From NCBI GenBank assembly GCA_021296065.1, contig JAGWBD010000004.1, positions 1 through 58,321 of the forward strand: a DNA stretch of 58,321 bases. Direction: 5' to 3'. Under the pieces are notes generated by a model, which saw only the letters and a program-made list of their open reading frames with translations, was not told the origin of the DNA and made no database searches. This DNA comes from Anaerolineae bacterium. GTDB lineage: Bacteria; Chloroflexota; Anaerolineae; Aggregatilineales; Phototrophicaceae. Of this stretch, positions 58,077 through 58,321 are shown one piece after another (within the stretch, counting starts at the first letter, position 1; every line of letters begins with the position of its first letter). The position numbers and the translations under genes are program-made.

Positions 58077-58220
58077 CCCTCACCCCAAACCCTTTCCCGT
58101 CTTCGAAGGGAATTCTTCACAGGGAGAGAGGCATGGAGTATGTGCCCTCATCCCCCGGCCCCTTTCCCGCTGAGTCGCGGGAGCCCTTCCCCCAGGGCGG
58201 TAAAGGATTTAGGGTGAGGG
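58077..58220. repeat. MITE-like repeat element with terminal inverted repeats
   Basis: An intergenic element of about 144 bases bounded by inverted repeats: CCCTCACCCCAAACCCTTT at 58077-58095 and its imperfect reverse complement at 58202-58220, with 17 of 19 positions matching. The interior is C/G-rich with C-runs and a nested inverted repeat around 58170-58190. There is no reading frame of note. The form fits a non-autonomous mobile or REP-type element. Copy number in the genome is unknown from this window. Confidence 0.6.
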
Positions 58221-58247
58221 CAGCAGCAGCAAGCCAGTTTCGTTTGG

Positions 58248-58321
58248 TCAAGATGCATTTGCCACCGGCATCGCTCCCAGCCACTCCCCAAGCAACTCCA
58301 GCATCTCCCCGGCGCGCGCTG
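58248..58321 (-). CDS. C-terminal end of a protein entering from the right edge
   Basis: A reading frame on the minus strand ends at TGA 58248-58250 and gives 23 residues (ending LLGEWLGAMPVANAS). The composition is helical and ordinary for a protein end, but too short for a family call. The gene is otherwise outside the window. It would be upstream of the propeller-like gene on the same strand, separated by the repeat element. Confidence 0.35.
   Translation of the reverse strand, partial: ARAGEMLELLGEWLGAMPVANAS

Noticed and set aside
1-58321. CRISPR array, rRNA operon, prophage or transposase genes
   Set aside because: I saw no regularly spaced repeats, no conserved rRNA or clear tRNA sequences, and no integrase, transposase or capsid-like proteins in either strand.

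Overview
The window is GC-rich bacterial DNA with tightly packed genes, many GTG and TTG starts, and Shine-Dalgarno sites of the AGGAG type. Several traits together suggest an uncultured, free-living or host-associated member of the Chloroflexota (Caldilineales/Anaerolineae-like): five Uma2 (DUF820) genes, a CofE gene for coenzyme F420, a PreP-like M16C peptidase, a G5/3D protein, a phytanoyl-CoA dioxygenase, and enolase-superfamily and HisD-like catabolic enzymes. This placement is inferred from gene content; there is no rRNA or other phylogenetic marker except the SRP RNA.

Layout. 1-617: the start of a secreted protein leaving the window on the minus strand, then a regulatory region. 618-9763: one long plus-strand operon with a LacI-type regulator, a sugar-type ABC importer (binding protein and two permeases, no ATPase) and five SnoaL/NTF2-like proteins, followed by an enolase-superfamily dehydratase (9902-11008). 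11116-18325, minus strand: a DUF2130 nuclease-like protein, a translationally coupled five-gene operon (cupin, MetE-like, membrane-anchored methyltransferase, HisD/HpsN-like dehydrogenase, SDR), and a RelE-like toxin overlapping a Panacea-like partner. 18400-32617: carbohydrate genes (GH2, epimerase, second enolase-superfamily enzyme, GH127, polysaccharide deacetylase, IolE-like TIM barrel) mixed with Uma2 genes, a Bax-inhibitor-1 protein and an M16C peptidase. 32716-45226: DUF4145, a P-type ATPase, a glycosyltransferase, a cold-shock protein with a clear terminator, an MFS carrier, DUF3179, two more Uma2 genes, a deoxyribosyltransferase-like protein, CofE, a P1/DmpA peptidase and a sulfatase. 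45285-45412: the SRP RNA gene with its promoter, then a G5/3D cell-wall protein. 46849-51368: four tandem paralogues of an unrecognised membrane protein with invariant histidines. 51496-58321: Maf, a Gfo/Idh/MocA oxidoreductase, an intergenic block of palindromic repeats, an FAD oxidoreductase/phytanoyl-CoA dioxygenase/propeller-like cluster, a MITE-like repeat and the end of another gene.

The most striking item is at 27991-28413. A lipoprotein with a thioredoxin fold is read in a single frame apart from one in-frame TGA that sits exactly at the first cysteine of the W-C-P-T-C active site. A hairpin fitting the bacterial SECIS rules lies just downstream. It is best explained as a selenoprotein (Trp-Sec-Pro-Thr-Cys), although a nonsense mutation cannot be excluded from this window alone. 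Other items worth following are the SnoaL-array operon, the four-copy histidine-rich membrane family, the cupin/MetE/HpsN-like operon, the Panacea-like/RelE pair, and a shared -10 element at a fixed distance before four of the five Uma2 genes.
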